Assembly: GCF_013280595.1 (NCBI RefSeq)
Contig: NZ_JAAATY010000020.1
Coordinates: 1-64,000, forward strand
DNA from: Kibdelosporangium persicum
GTDB lineage: Bacteria > Actinomycetota > Actinomycetes > Mycobacteriales > Pseudonocardiaceae
Reading direction: 5' to 3'
DNA: 64,000 bases
Shown: in pieces, positions 44,141-53,506 of the stretch
Position numbering within the stretch: position 1 is the stretch's first letter
How the letters are laid out: each line of letters starts with the position of its first letter
Notes under the pieces: generated by a model
Told to the model about the DNA's origin: nothing
Seen by the model: only the letters and a program-made list of their open reading frames with translations
Database searches by the model: none
Program-made: the position numbers and the translations under genes

Positions 44141-45265
44141 ATGCGTAGCAAGACCCTTGCCCTCGCCGCCGTGGGTGCGGGTGTCGCCCTCGTGCTCTCT
44201 GCTTGCGGGGCCAACGAGGCACCGGCGCCCGGAGGCGGCGGTGGCACCACGTCGGGGGCCGCTCAGTCCGGCGGCGGTATCAAGGTCGGCGTGATCCTGC
44301 CGGAAACCGCCTCCTCCGCCCGGTGGGAGGGCTTCGACAAGCCGATGCTCCAGGAGGCCATGAAGGCCCAGGGTCTGGAAGCCGACGTGCAGAACGCCCA
44401 GGGTGACACGGCCACGTTCACCCGCCTCGCCGACGGCATGATCACCCAGGGCGTCAAGGTCCTGGTGATCGCGTCGATCAACAGCGACCTCGGCAAGACC
44501 GTCGCGACGAAGGCCGCCAACGCGGGCATCCCCGTCATCGACTACGACCGCCTCAACCTGGGTGGCAGCTCCAAGTACTACGTCTCGTTCGACAACACCA
44601 AGGTCGGCGAGCTGCAGGGCCAGGCCATGGCCGACGCCCTCAAGGGCAAGCAGGGCGCACAGGTCATCGAGATCGAGGGCGCGCCGACGGACAACAACGC
44701 CACGCTGTTCCACGCCGGTCAGCAGAAGGTCCTCAAGCCGCTGTACGACAGCGGCGCGCTCAAGCTGGTCAAGTCCCAGCCGATCGACAACTGGGACAAC
44801 CAGAAGGGCGGCCAGACCTTCGAGCAGATCCTGACGCAGAACGGCGGCAAGGTCGACGGTGTCGTCGCGGCCAACGACGGTCTCGCGGGCGCGGTCATCA
44901 CCGTGCTGAAGAAGAACGGCCTGAGCGTTCCGGTCACCGGTCAGGACGCCACCCCGGCGGGCCTGCAGGCCGTGCTGCGCGGCGACCAGTACATGACCGT
45001 CTTCAAGCCGATCAAGGAAGAGGCCGAGGCCACCGCCAAGCTGGCCGCCGCGCTGGCCAAGGGTGACACCGCCGCCGCGGACGCGATCGCCACCCAGACC
45101 GAGAAGGACCCGGTCGGCGGCCGCGACGTCAAGTCCGTTCTGCTGACGCCGCAGACGATCACCAAGGCGAACGTCAAGGACGTCATCACCGCTGGCTACG
45201 TCAAGGCCTCCGAGGTCTGCACCGGCGATGTCCAGCCGCTGTGCGCGGCCGCAGGCATCTCCTAG
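44141..45265 (+). CDS. xylF: XylF-like sugar-binding lipoprotein
   Basis: 374 residues from ATG 44141 (GGAAGGACGACG upstream). Lipobox LSACG with lipidated C22, a Gly-rich linker, then a periplasmic-binding-protein I fold (IKVGVILPETASSARWEGFDK, GIPVIDYDRLNLGG, VVAANDGLAGAV), the layout of the xylose-binding XylF group. The gene order xylF-xylG-xylH-ROK equals the Streptomyces coelicolor xylFGH-rok7B7 locus, which supports xylose; fructose- or ribose-type sugars remain possible. Confidence 0.85.
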   Translation: MRSKTLALAAVGAGVALVLSACGANEAPAPGGGGGTTSGAAQSGGGIKVGVILPETASSARWEGFDKPMLQEAMKAQGLEADVQNAQGDTATFTRLADGMITQGVKVLVIASINSDLGKTVATKAANAGIPVIDYDRLNLGGSSKYYVSFDNTKVGELQGQAMADALKGKQGAQVIEIEGAPTDNNATLFHAGQQKVLKPLYDSGALKLVKSQPIDNWDNQKGGQTFEQILTQNGGKVDGVVAANDGLAGAVITVLKKNGLSVPVTGQDATPAGLQAVLRGDQYMTVFKPIKEEAEATAKLAAALAKGDTAAADAIATQTEKDPVGGRDVKSVLLTPQTITKANVKDVITAGYVKASEVCTGDVQPLCAAAGIS

Positions 45266-45278
45266 TTCGCCCGAATCT

Positions 45279-45317
45279 CCGGGGTGGGTGCCTGCCCCCG
45301 ACTGGCACCCGCCCCGG
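45279..45317 (+). terminator. Intercistronic hairpin between xylF and xylG
   Basis: A 14-bp stem (45279-45292 with 45304-45317, one wobble) and 11-nt loop in the 74-bp gap. Such hairpins typically let most transcripts stop or be protected after the binding-protein gene, giving more XylF than XylGH. Confidence 0.65.
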
Positions 45318-45339
45318 TTCCATCACGGAGTAACACACC

Positions 45340-46116
45340 ATGAGTAGTGATCCGATCCTCGAGATCAAGGGTCTCAACAAGAGCTTCGGCCCGGTCCACG
45401 TCCTGCACGACGTGGACTTCACTGTGCGAGCGGGAGAGGTCACCGCGCTGGTCGGTGACAACGGTGCCGGTAAGTCCACTTTGGTCAAATGCATCGCCGG
45501 GATCTACGGTCACGACTCGGGAACCGTCACATTCCAGGGCAACGAGGTGCACATCCGCGGACCGAAGGACGCCGCGCAGCTGGGTATCGAGGTCGTGTAC
45601 CAGGATCTCGCGCTGGCCGACAACCTCGACATCGTGCAGAACATGTTCCTCGGTCGTGAGCGCGGTTCGCGGTGGATGCTCGACGAGGCCGCGATGGAGA
45701 AGGCCGCGCGCGAGACCCTCGCGTCCCTGTCGGTCCGGACGGTCAAGTCGGTCCGTACCCCTGTCGCGTCGCTGTCCGGTGGTCAGCGGCAGACCGTGGC
45801 GATCGCCAAAGCCGTGCTGTGGAACAGCAAGGTCGTGCTGCTCGACGAGCCGACCGCCGCGCTGGGCGTCGCACAGACCCGCCAGGTGCTCGACCTGGTC
45901 CGCAGGCTGGCCGAGCAGGGCCTCGGCGTGGTGCTGATCAGCCACAACATGGCGGACGTGTTCGAGGTCGCCGACCGGATCGCGACGCTGTACCTCGGCC
46001 GGATGGTGGCCCAGGTGCCCACGAAGGAAGTGACGAACACCCAGGTGGTCGAGCTGATCACCGCCGGACGGTCCGGTGAGCTGGGCCTCGCCCGTCCCGA
46101 CACCGTGACCATCTGA
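45340..46116 (+). CDS. xylG: Sugar ABC transporter ATPase
   Basis: 258 residues, one nucleotide-binding domain: Walker A GDNGAGKST (about 42-50), signature LSGGQRQ (about 146), Walker B VVLLDEPTAALG and switch histidine in LISHNMAD. Most RbsA/XylG proteins of E. coli type carry two such domains; this half-size form is like FrcA and the actinobacterial xylose ATPase and must act as a dimer. Confidence 0.87.
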   Translation: MSSDPILEIKGLNKSFGPVHVLHDVDFTVRAGEVTALVGDNGAGKSTLVKCIAGIYGHDSGTVTFQGNEVHIRGPKDAAQLGIEVVYQDLALADNLDIVQNMFLGRERGSRWMLDEAAMEKAARETLASLSVRTVKSVRTPVASLSGGQRQTVAIAKAVLWNSKVVLLDEPTAALGVAQTRQVLDLVRRLAEQGLGVVLISHNMADVFEVADRIATLYLGRMVAQVPTKEVTNTQVVELITAGRSGELGLARPDTVTI

Positions 46117-46151
46117 CGAGACCACCTGAGATACGAACTGGACCCCACGCA

Positions 46152-47600
46152 ATGACTGAGAAGCCTTCCGCCACCGGCACGCACAGCGCGCCGGAGGAAG
46201 CCAAACGCGCGGGTGCGATCTCCGACTTCGGGATCGACACCACCTCGAAGACGACCAGCGAGGCGATCAGCGACTACTTCGCCAAGGTGCGCGGCGGCGA
46301 GCTCGGCTCGTTGCCCGCCTTGGCAGGCCTGGTCGTGCTGGTGATCTACTTCGCCACGCAGTCCGAGTTCTTCCTGTCGCTCAACAACATCGCGAACCTG
46401 TTCCAGCAGGGCGCGAGCACCGTGATCATCGCCATGGGCCTGGTGTTCGTGCTGCTGCTCGGCGAGATCGACCTGGCGGCCGGCACGGCGTCCGGCGTCT
46501 GTGCCGCGATCATGGCATTGCACGTGGTGCGCGACGGAAACCTGTTGGGCGGCATGGGCAGCACGGTGTTCTACGTGTTCTGCGCGCTGCTGGTGGTCGC
46601 CCTCGGCCTCGGCCTGTTGATGCGCATCTGGGCTGGTGCGGCCTTCGCGCTGGTCGCGCTGCTGATCACGCTGATCGGTGTGCCCGCCAACGCGTGGCTG
46701 GAGATGCTGCTGGCGATCTCCGTCGGCGCCTCGATCGGCTGTGTCACCGGCTTCCTGGTCGCCAAGATCGGGATGCCGTCGTTCGTGGTGACGCTGGCGC
46801 TGTTCATCACGTGGCAGGGCGTGATCCTCAAGCTGATCGGCCAGGGCGGCACGCTGCCGATCAGCTCGGAGTCGCCGACGCTGAACGCGGTCGCCAACAG
46901 CAACCTGAGCATCATGGGCAGCTGGATCTTCTGCGTGATCGTCGTCGCCGGGTACGCGGGCGTCACACTCGGCCGGCACTTCAAGCGGCTCAACAGCGGG
47001 CTGGTCACCCAGCCGACGCCGATCGCCCTGGCCAAGGTCGCCGCGATCGCGGTGCTCGCGATCGTCGGAACGTACATCTTCACGATCAACCGCTCGCAGA
47101 GCGCGATCGTGATCGAGGGCGTGCCGTACGTCGTTCCGATTGTCCTGGCCATCATGGTGATCGGCCTGTACGTGCTCAACCGCACCCGGTACGGCAGGCA
47201 CATCTACGCCGTCGGCGGCAACCCGGAGGCGGCCCGGCGCGCCGGTATCAACGTGACCAAGATCCGCGCCAGCGTGTTCGTGGTGAGCTCCGCGCTCGCC
47301 GCGATCGGCGCGATCGTGTACTCGTCGAAGGTCGGTTCGGTCGACCCGCAGGCCGGTGCGCTGAACACGCTGCTGTTCGCGGTCGGCGCCGCGGTCATCG
47401 GTGGTACCTCGCTGTTCGGCGGCCGTGGCCGGATCACCGACGCGGTGATCGGCGGCACCGTGATCGCGATCGTGCAGAACGGCCTGGGCCTGCTGAACTA
47501 CGGCGCCGCGGAGATCAACATCATCACCGGCATCGTGCTCCTGGTGGCGGCGACGGTCGACGCGCTGTCCCGCCGTCGTGCGGCGGCTGCCAAGTCCTGA
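46152..47600 (+). CDS. xylH: Sugar ABC transporter permease
   Basis: 482 residues, longer than E. coli XylH (393). A cytoplasmic N-terminus of about 55 residues and many membrane helices of the branched-chain/ribose permease type; conserved core segments are GLVFVLLLGEIDLAAG, GFLVAKIGMPSFVVTLA and YAVGGNPEAARRAGI. It follows xylG by 35 bases. Confidence 0.87.
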   Translation: MTEKPSATGTHSAPEEAKRAGAISDFGIDTTSKTTSEAISDYFAKVRGGELGSLPALAGLVVLVIYFATQSEFFLSLNNIANLFQQGASTVIIAMGLVFVLLLGEIDLAAGTASGVCAAIMALHVVRDGNLLGGMGSTVFYVFCALLVVALGLGLLMRIWAGAAFALVALLITLIGVPANAWLEMLLAISVGASIGCVTGFLVAKIGMPSFVVTLALFITWQGVILKLIGQGGTLPISSESPTLNAVANSNLSIMGSWIFCVIVVAGYAGVTLGRHFKRLNSGLVTQPTPIALAKVAAIAVLAIVGTYIFTINRSQSAIVIEGVPYVVPIVLAIMVIGLYVLNRTRYGRHIYAVGGNPEAARRAGINVTKIRASVFVVSSALAAIGAIVYSSKVGSVDPQAGALNTLLFAVGAAVIGGTSLFGGRGRITDAVIGGTVIAIVQNGLGLLNYGAAEINIITGIVLLVAATVDALSRRRAAAAKS

Positions 47601-47605
47601 TCGCC

Positions 47606-48781
47606 GTGACTACTTCGCCGATCGCGGGGGCTCGGCCCGACGAGGTACGCAGGCACAACAGGACAGCCCTGTTGCGACGCCTGCACATCGACGGGCCGTG
47701 CACCCGTGCGGCGCTGACCACGGAGCTCGGACTCAACCGCAGCACCATCAAGGCGCTGGTGGACGGCCTGGCCGAAGCCGGCGTCGTGGAGGAACGGGTA
47801 CCGTTGCAGCGCAGCGGCGCCGGCCGCCCCTCGCTGCTCGTCCTGCCCCAACCGCACGCGGCGGTCGTGCTCGCGATCGACATCCGCGTCGAAGGCGTCG
47901 CCATCGCCCTCGTCGGGCTGGGTGGCCAGATCCTCGGCCGCAACAGCTGGAACCTCTACGGCCGCGCCAGTCAACCGGACGAGGTCGTCGCCCACATCGT
48001 CGACTCGACGCGTTGGCTCGTGGGCGAACTCTCCGTGGAGACCGCGGCCGTCGGTGTGTCCGTCCCGGGCGTGGTGCGACGCTCGGACGGGCTCGTCCAC
48101 GAGGCACCCAACCTGCACTGGACAGACGTTCCGTTGGGGGAGTGGCTGTCCACGGGGTTAGGCATGCCGGTGCGGCTGGGGAACGACGCCGAACTCGGCG
48201 CGCTGGCCGAGCACGTTCGCGGCGCCGCCCGTGGCGCGTCGGACGCGGTCTACGTGTCGGCTGACTTCGGCGTCGGCGGCGGCGTGATCTCCGAAGGCTC
48301 GCCGATGCGCGGAACCAGCGGCTATTTCGGCGAAATCGGGCACATGGTGGTCAAGCCCGGCGGCCGGCCCTGCTACTGCGGGAGCCACGGCTGCTGGGAG
48401 ACCGAGATCGGCGAGGCCGCCATGTGCCGGGCCCTGGATCTGCCGGAGGGCTCACCCCGCGGCGCGATCGTGGCGGCGTTGAAGGAGCTGTCCGCGCACT
48501 CCGCCCTGGCGCGGGAGCAGCTGGCCGAGCTGGTGGACTGGCTGGCGCTCGGCCTGGTGAACGTGGTCAACATGCTCGGTCCCGAGCTGGTCGTGCTCGG
48601 CGACCTGTTCACGTCGTTGCCCGCGGCGCTGATCGCCGACGTGGGCCGTGAGGTCCGGACCCGCAGTCTGGTGAGCCGCGCGGTGGGCGGCACCCGGATC
48701 GTGCCTTCGGTCCTCGGCGGGGACGCGAAGCTCATCGGCGCCGCCGAACTGGCCTTCGAGCCCGTCCTGGGCACCATGTGA
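47606..48781 (+). CDS. ROK-family repressor (XylR/Rok7B7-like)
   Basis: 391 residues from GTG 47606, 5 bases after the permease stop. N-terminal winged helix (about 15-75, TRAALTTELGLNRSTIKALVDGLAE) and a ROK sugar-kinase-like domain with GNDAELGALAEH, the zinc site CYCGSHGCWET and GELGHM-type segment FGEIGHMVV. Presence of the DNA-binding domain makes it a repressor, not a glucokinase. In Streptomyces, Rok7B7 next to xylFGH controls xylose uptake and catabolite repression; a similar role is inferred. Confidence 0.87.
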   Translation: MTTSPIAGARPDEVRRHNRTALLRRLHIDGPCTRAALTTELGLNRSTIKALVDGLAEAGVVEERVPLQRSGAGRPSLLVLPQPHAAVVLAIDIRVEGVAIALVGLGGQILGRNSWNLYGRASQPDEVVAHIVDSTRWLVGELSVETAAVGVSVPGVVRRSDGLVHEAPNLHWTDVPLGEWLSTGLGMPVRLGNDAELGALAEHVRGAARGASDAVYVSADFGVGGGVISEGSPMRGTSGYFGEIGHMVVKPGGRPCYCGSHGCWETEIGEAAMCRALDLPEGSPRGAIVAALKELSAHSALAREQLAELVDWLALGLVNVVNMLGPELVVLGDLFTSLPAALIADVGREVRTRSLVSRAVGGTRIVPSVLGGDAKLIGAAELAFEPVLGTM

Positions 48782-48786
48782 CCGCC

Positions 48787-48827
48787 GTGTCCACCATTCC
48801 GGCACCCTGAGTCGCACGTTCCGGCAC
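48787..48827. repeat. Degenerate partial copy of the 28.6-kb repeat
   Basis: GTGTCCACCATTCCGGCACC followed by CACGTTCCGGCAC matches the two left arms of the element at 28587-28688, about 80% by eye. The right arm is absent, so this copy cannot fold the long hairpin. Confidence 0.6.
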
Positions 48828-48867
48828 GCCGGTTTCGCTGCCGGGCCCATCCATCCCTGACACGCAG

Positions 48868-48906
48868 AAGGGGCGGGACTCTCACGCTCGGTGAGTCCCG
48901 CCCCTT
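48868..48906. terminator. Bidirectional terminator between ROK and DUF7455 genes
   Basis: AAGGGGCGGGACT (48868-48880) pairs with AGTCCCGCCCCTT (48894-48906), with an extra CAC/GTG pair in the loop. It lies between convergent genes. Confidence 0.75.
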
Positions 48907-48928
48907 GACTACGTCGTGGCTGGTGGTC

Positions 48929-49108
48929 TCAGCCCTTCTGCAGCTCTGCCTCCAACTCCTTCAGGCGCGCCTCGTGCTCACGCGCGTGGTGACCGCAGAA
49001 CAGCAGTTCTCCTCCTGAGGGCAGGATCGCCCGAACCTGTGCGGCTGCCCCGCAGCGGTCGCAGCGATCGGCGGCTGTCAGTTCGGGGCGGGTGAGCGTG
49101 GTGTTCAT
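48929..49108 (-). CDS. DUF7455-like small zinc-ribbon protein
   Basis: 59 residues, ATG at 49106-49108 with GGAGGGAGAT just upstream. C16-x2-C19 (DRCDRCG) and C38 with H40/H41 (LFCGHH) make a compact zinc site, followed by a charged helix (residues 42-57). It resembles small actinobacterial proteins encoded near sigA; function unknown. It converges with the ROK gene across a shared terminator. Confidence 0.75.
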   Translation of the reverse strand: MNTTLTRPELTAADRCDRCGAAAQVRAILPSGGELLFCGHHAREHEARLKELEAELQKG

Positions 49109-49663
49109 GGTAAATCTCCCTCCGTCCCGGCACCGTGGTCGGTGCCCTCGTCAGGCTGCGACCACTTGGTCTCCCTGGCGTTGGTTGCCGGCGGGATACC
49201 CGATGTTCGCTACCTCTACTCTTGCAGACGTTTTGGCGATCGTCAGTGTTCCCGCGCCCGAGAGAGACAGCCGTAACAATTGGTTCGCCCGGTTGCCGTA
49301 GTGGCTGTCCCGCTATTCAGGATCTTGTGGTGTCCCGGTCGAGTCACGTGGTAAAAGCCCTTGCTCCGGCGGCGGCCGTGATCAGCGGTTTTCGCGCCCG
49401 CGCAGGTGGTCGGGCTTTTCGCCCAGCTCAGCCCCGCATCCGTGATGTCGGCGAGGATCTTGCGGGCATGCAGGCCGGGCCGTGCACCATGCCGGAAGCG
49501 CACGTTTGTGCTGGTGAGCACGATCAGCGAAATGGCCGGTGTGATGAACGTCGCTTTCTGTTAAGCGGCGGCCAGGGCACTCGACGGGCCGCATGCACGG
49601 CGTGCTCGGTGTGTCGCGGCGGGCGGATGACGATCACCCGTTTTGCCCTACTTCGTCAGGTCT
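49109..49663. other. Intergenic, no supported gene
   Basis: 555 bases. The left end holds the leader of the zinc-ribbon gene, including a GGCACC/GGTGCC hairpin (about 49130-49147). Open frames of 70-190 codons exist but have no ribosome sites or recognisable products and lack the codon pattern of neighbours. It may contain degraded sequence or a small RNA. Confidence 0.4.
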
Positions 49664-49701
49664 TCGGCGGGCTCGGCGTCCCAGGGACGCGAGCCCGCCG
49701 A
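49664..49701 (-). terminator. Terminator of the FKBP gene
   Basis: TCGGCGGGCTCG (49664-49675) pairs perfectly with 49690-49701, 8 bases past the stop codon. Confidence 0.7.
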
Positions 49702-49709
49702 GATGCGAC

Positions 49710-50081
49710 CTAGTTCACGCCGAGCAGGTCGACGACGAAGACCAGGGTCTCGTTCGGCTTGATCGCGGCACCCGCGCCACGGGCGCCGTAGCCCAGATGC
49801 GGCGGGATGGTCAGCTTGCGACGGCCACCGACCTTCATGCCCGCCACGCCACGGTCCCAGCCCTGGATGACCCGGCCGCCGCCGAGCGGGAACTGGAACG
49901 TCTCGCCACGGTCCCACGACGCGTCGAACTGCTTGCCGGTCGAGTGCGAGACGCCGACGTAGTGCACGGTGACCGTGTGTCCCGCCTGGGCCTCCGGGCC
50001 GTCGCCGACCGTGATGTCCTCGATCTGCAGGTCGGCTGGTGGTTCGCCGGTGATCGGCCCGATTTCTGGCTTGCTGGCCAC
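49710..50081 (-). CDS. FKBP-type peptidyl-prolyl isomerase
   Basis: 123 residues from GTG 50081, chosen because GGAGG sits 8 bases before it; an earlier GTG (50096) would bury that site in the coding sequence. Single FKBP domain (about 30-123) with the binding-pocket residues in VHYVGV, FDASWDRGETFQF, GWDRGVAGMKVGGRRKLTIPP and LGYG. Cytosolic folding helper; same size as other actinobacterial small FKBPs. Confidence 0.9.
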   Translation of the reverse strand: MASKPEIGPITGEPPADLQIEDITVGDGPEAQAGHTVTVHYVGVSHSTGKQFDASWDRGETFQFPLGGGRVIQGWDRGVAGMKVGGRRKLTIPPHLGYGARGAGAAIKPNETLVFVVDLLGVN

Positions 50082-50139
50082 GTCGATGTCCTCCACAACT
50101 GGCTGTCGGATACCCGGACAACGTACTCAACCGGCCAGG

Positions 50140-50646
50140 TCAGTGCTGAACAGGCTCGCGGAAGACGGCCAGCCCGGTCCGCCATGCGCGGTCGAGATCG
50201 GCGCCGTCCGGGAACCGGCGGTCCAGTTCGAGGATGACCATTCCGTGCGCGAACGCCCAGATCGCCCGCGCCAGATGCTCGTCGCCGCCGACCGCGCGCA
50301 CGAGCGGCATCGCGGCACGATCCTCCACACCGGCGGGCAGCAGGTGGCGGGGGAGCGGCCCCGAGTTCATCAGCCGGTACAGATGCGGATGAGCGAGCGC
50401 GTAGGCGCGATAGGCGGCGGCCAGTTCGCTCAGCGAGCCGGTTTTCTCCAGTTCCGCGGCCAGTTCGCCGAACGCGATGGCGATGACCTGGGCCTCGACG
50501 GCGAGTTTGTCGGGGAAGTGCTTGTACAGCGAGGGCGCGCGGATGTCGAGCCGGGCGGCCAGTGCGCGCATCGTCAGCGCCTCCGGGCCGCCTTCCTCGA
50601 TCAGCGCCCGTGCCTCGGCGACGATCTGATCGGTCCGCTCAGACAC
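50140..50646 (-). CDS. TetR-family repressor
   Basis: 168 residues: helix-turn-helix (about 5-50, LTMRALAARLDIRAPSLYKHF) and a ligand domain of the WHG type (MVILELDRRF region). It overlaps the DUF4260 gene by 8 bases and is the second gene of that operon, whose promoter region has a pair of palindromes, so autoregulation is very likely. Confidence 0.87.
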   Translation of the reverse strand: MSERTDQIVAEARALIEEGGPEALTMRALAARLDIRAPSLYKHFPDKLAVEAQVIAIAFGELAAELEKTGSLSELAAAYRAYALAHPHLYRLMNSGPLPRHLLPAGVEDRAAMPLVRAVGGDEHLARAIWAFAHGMVILELDRRFPDGADLDRAWRTGLAVFREPVQH

Positions 50647-51031
50647 GCCTGCTTCCGTCCTTCTCGCGCATGCCGTAGCCGAACGCCCGGTCCACCGCGA
50701 TGTGCAGCAGCCAGGCCAGGCCCGCGGTGAACAGCGGGACCCAGTCCAGGTCGGAAAAGCTGTAGCCGACGAGAAGGGCCAGCGGGATCCACGGCCAGTG
50801 CATCGCGTTGTAGAACGGCACGGCCTTCGGTGACAGCTTGCCGTTCCCGCCTTCGCTCGCGCCGATGAGCATCGTCAGGTCCGGAGCGATCAGCAGCGCG
50901 AGCGCGGTCGCCCACGACCAGCCGCCGTGCTTGACGACTTCGAAGGCGAGGAACGCCAGGAGGAACGCCGCGAGCACGGCCCACCCGGCGCGCTGAGCGG
51001 TGAATCGACCTGGTGCGAGAACGTGCGACAT
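50639..51031 (-). CDS. DUF4260 membrane protein
   Basis: 130 residues with about four membrane helices (AGWAVLAAFLLAFLAFE, ALALLIAPDLTML, WIPLALLVGYS, LFTAGLAWLLHIAVDRAFGYG). The APDLTML and HWPWIPLALL motifs are typical of DUF4260. Function unknown; regulated with and by the neighbouring TetR protein. Confidence 0.8.
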   Translation of the reverse strand: MSHVLAPGRFTAQRAGWAVLAAFLLAFLAFEVVKHGGWSWATALALLIAPDLTMLIGASEGGNGKLSPKAVPFYNAMHWPWIPLALLVGYSFSDLDWVPLFTAGLAWLLHIAVDRAFGYGMREKDGSRRV

Positions 51032-51046
51032 GCTGACTCCCCAGTG

Positions 51047-51087
51047 GCTAACGTTGTTAGCTCCACGATATGGCTAACAACGTTAGC
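51047..51087. promoter_or_regulatory. Paired TetR operators
   Basis: GCTAACGTTGTTAGC (51047-51061) and its exact reverse complement GCTAACAACGTTAGC (51073-51087), each nearly palindromic, 26 bp centre to centre, 16-56 bases before the DUF4260 start. Confidence 0.75.
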
Positions 51088-51102
51088 CGTCAAGCACAAA
51101 AG

Positions 51103-51129
51103 AAGCCCCCGGCTTGCGGCCAGGGGCTG
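51103..51129 (-). terminator. Terminator of sigA
   Basis: On the minus strand AGCCCC (51123-51128) pairs with GGGGCT (51104-51109) around an inner GG/CC stem and is followed by TCTTTTG. It lies 20 bases after the sigA stop. Confidence 0.6.
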
Positions 51130-51148
51130 TCTCTCGAACGACGTCAGC

Positions 51149-52513
51149 TCACTCCAGGTAGTCCCGCAGAACCTGGGACCGCGACGGGTGGCGCAGCTTC
51201 GACATGGTCTTCGACTCGATCTGCCGGATCCGCTCCCGGGTCACGCCGTAGACCTGGCCGATCTCGTCCAGCGTGCGGGGCTGACCGTCGGTCAGGCCGA
51301 AGCGCAGCCGCACGACGCCCGCCTCGCGCTCGGACAGCGTGGCGAGCACCGACTGCAGCTGGTCCTGCAGCAGCGTGAACGAGACCGCGTCGACCGCGAC
51401 GACGGCCTCGGAGTCCTCGATGAAGTCACCGAGCTGGCTGTCGCCCTCGTCGCCGATGGTCTGGTCGAGCGAAATGGGCTCCCGGGCGTACTGCTGGATC
51501 TCCAGCACCTTCTCCGGGGTGATGTCCATTTCCTTGGCGAGCTCTTCGGGCGTCGGCTCGCGGCCGAGGTCCTGCAGCAGCTCGCGCTGGATCCGGCCGA
51601 GCTTGTTGATCACCTCGACCATGTGCACCGGGATACGGATGGTGCGGGCCTGGTCGGCCATGGCGCGGGTGATGGCCTGCCGGATCCACCAGGTGGCGTA
51701 CGTGGAGAACTTGTAGCCCTTGGTGTAGTCGAACTTCTCGACCGCGCGGATCAGACCGAGGTTGCCCTCCTGGATCAGGTCCAGGAACGCCATGCCGCGG
51801 CCGGTGTAGCGCTTGGCCAGCGAGACGACCAGTCGCAGGTTGGCCTCGAGCAGGTGGTTCTTGGCGCGCTCGCCGTCCCGCACGATCCAGCGCAGGTCAC
51901 GCCGCATCTGCGGGGTGAGCTTCTCGCTCTCCTCCTCGGCCTTGCGCACCCGCTCGGCCGCGTAGAGACCGGCCTCGATCCGCTTGGCGAGTTCGACCTC
52001 CTCCTCGGCGTTGAGCAGCGCGACCTTGCCGATCTGCTTGAGGTACGCGCGGACCGAGTCGGCCGAGGCGGTGAGCTCGGCGTCCTTGCGGGCCTGCCGG
52101 AGGGCCTCGGACTCCTCCTCGTCCCAGACGAAGTCGCCGCCGCCCTCCTTGGCGTCCTTGGGAAGCTTCTCGTCTTCCTCTTCGTCCGGCTCCTCGACCA
52201 CCGGCTCGTCGACGACGAGGTCGGCGTCGTCGGCTTCGAGGTCCTCGAGGTCCTCGAGCTGGACGTCCTCGAGCTCGCCGGGCTCGTCGGGATCGCCGTC
52301 GGCGGACTTCTTGGCCGTGGCCGGGCTCGCCTTCGCCGCCGGCGCCTTGGTCGCGGTCTTCTTGGCAGCGCGGGGTTTGGCTGCGGCGGGCTTGCGACCC
52401 GCCGATGACTTGGCCTTGGTGCCCGCCGTCGCGGTCTCCTCGGCTTCGGTCTTCGTCTTCGCCGCGCTCGCGGTGCTCGGGGAGCGTCGGGTTGCGGTCT
52501 CTGCGGCTGCCAC
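51149..52513 (-). CDS. sigA: Principal RNA polymerase sigma factor
   Basis: 454 residues from GTG 52513 (AAAGGG upstream). An Ala/Lys/Thr-rich N-terminal tail and an acidic region 1.1-like segment (about 65-130, rich in EDLED and DEEEDEK) precede regions 1.2, 2 ([33 protein letters not shown]), 3 and 4 ([18 protein letters not shown]). This is the HrdB/SigA housekeeping factor. ppgK and suhB lie upstream, as in Mycobacterium. Confidence 0.93.
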   Translation of the reverse strand: MAAAETATRRSPSTASAAKTKTEAEETATAGTKAKSSAGRKPAAAKPRAAKKTATKAPAAKASPATAKKSADGDPDEPGELEDVQLEDLEDLEADDADLVVDEPVVEEPDEEEDEKLPKDAKEGGGDFVWDEEESEALRQARKDAELTASADSVRAYLKQIGKVALLNAEEEVELAKRIEAGLYAAERVRKAEEESEKLTPQMRRDLRWIVRDGERAKNHLLEANLRLVVSLAKRYTGRGMAFLDLIQEGNLGLIRAVEKFDYTKGYKFSTYATWWIRQAITRAMADQARTIRIPVHMVEVINKLGRIQRELLQDLGREPTPEELAKEMDITPEKVLEIQQYAREPISLDQTIGDEGDSQLGDFIEDSEAVVAVDAVSFTLLQDQLQSVLATLSEREAGVVRLRFGLTDGQPRTLDEIGQVYGVTRERIRQIESKTMSKLRHPSRSQVLRDYLE

Positions 52514-52689
52514 GTACGCCCTTTCGAAACGGTCGACAACGGCAACACGGCGGGGGTCGAGTTGCCGGGAGTTCGGGGAGGGCCTCCGGGCTTCGCCGAA
52601 GGCACCGTTCCATTGTAACGACGCCCGGCGAGTGCGGTGACACAACAAGGGCATCCAGCCGGTTCCTACGGCCGCGAATAACCCGGGAA

Positions 52690-53451
52690 TCAGTGCTGGA
52701 CGCCGATATCCGCCGCCACCGCGGCGCCGACAATGCCGGCGTCGTTGCGCAGTTCCGCGGCCACGACCTTGGTACGCACGTCCAGCAACGGCAGCCACTT
52801 GTCGGCCTTCTTGCTCACGCCGCCGCCCGCGATGATCAGGTCGGGCCAGATCAGGTCCTCCAGCCTGCGCAGATAGCGGGTGACGCGCTTGGCCCACTCC
52901 TCCCACGACAGGTCGTGCTCCTCCTTGACCGACGCCGCCGCCCTGGTCTCCGCGTCGTGCCCGTCGACCTCGAGGTGGCCGAACTCGGTGTTCGGCACGA
53001 GCTGGCCGTCAAGGAAAACCGCGCTGCCGATGCCGGTGCCGAAAGTCAGCAACACCACCACGCCGGAGCGGTCGATATCCGATCCATAACGGATTTCCGC
53101 CATACCCGCGGCGTCGGCGTCGTTGAGAACCACGATCTCGTTCGGCTGCCTGCCGAGCCGTTCGGCGAACAACGCGTGCGCGTCGGTGCCGATCCATTTC
53201 TTGCTGATGTTCGCCGCCGAGAGCGCCTTGCCGTGCTTCACCACGGTCGGCAGCGTCACGCCGACCGGGCCACGCCAGTCGAACTCCTCGACGGTCTTGG
53301 CGACCACGTCGGCGATGGCGTCCGGTGTCGAAGGCTGTGGGGTGTTCGTCCTGACCCGCTCGCCGAGGAGCTTTCCGGCCTCAAGGTCGACCACGCATCC
53401 CTTGATCCCGGAACCGCCGATGTCTACCCCGAAGCCGCGGGTGCCAGCCAT
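52690..53451 (-). CDS. ppgK: Polyphosphate glucokinase
   Basis: Phosphorylates glucose with polyphosphate or ATP. 253 residues from ATG 53451. Phosphate motif [10 protein letters not shown] (about 9-18), catalytic aspartate in [19 protein letters not shown], and EFGHLEVDG as the substrate loop; no zinc site, which separates it from ROK repressors. Same place beside sigA as Rv2702. Confidence 0.92.
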   Translation of the reverse strand: MAGTRGFGVDIGGSGIKGCVVDLEAGKLLGERVRTNTPQPSTPDAIADVVAKTVEEFDWRGPVGVTLPTVVKHGKALSAANISKKWIGTDAHALFAERLGRQPNEIVVLNDADAAGMAEIRYGSDIDRSGVVVLLTFGTGIGSAVFLDGQLVPNTEFGHLEVDGHDAETRAAASVKEEHDLSWEEWAKRVTRYLRRLEDLIWPDLIIAGGGVSKKADKWLPLLDVRTKVVAAELRNDAGIVGAAVAADIGVQH

Positions 53452-53506
53452 CCCCGTGGTCCTTCCTTCTCGATTCAGTTCCCAGGTGATGGGGGGACGA
53501 TAACCG

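Noticed and set aside
49243-49521. 92-codon frame on the minus strand in the gap before FKBP
   Set aside because: No ribosome site and mixed composition unlike neighbours; possibly decayed sequence, but nothing supports a gene.
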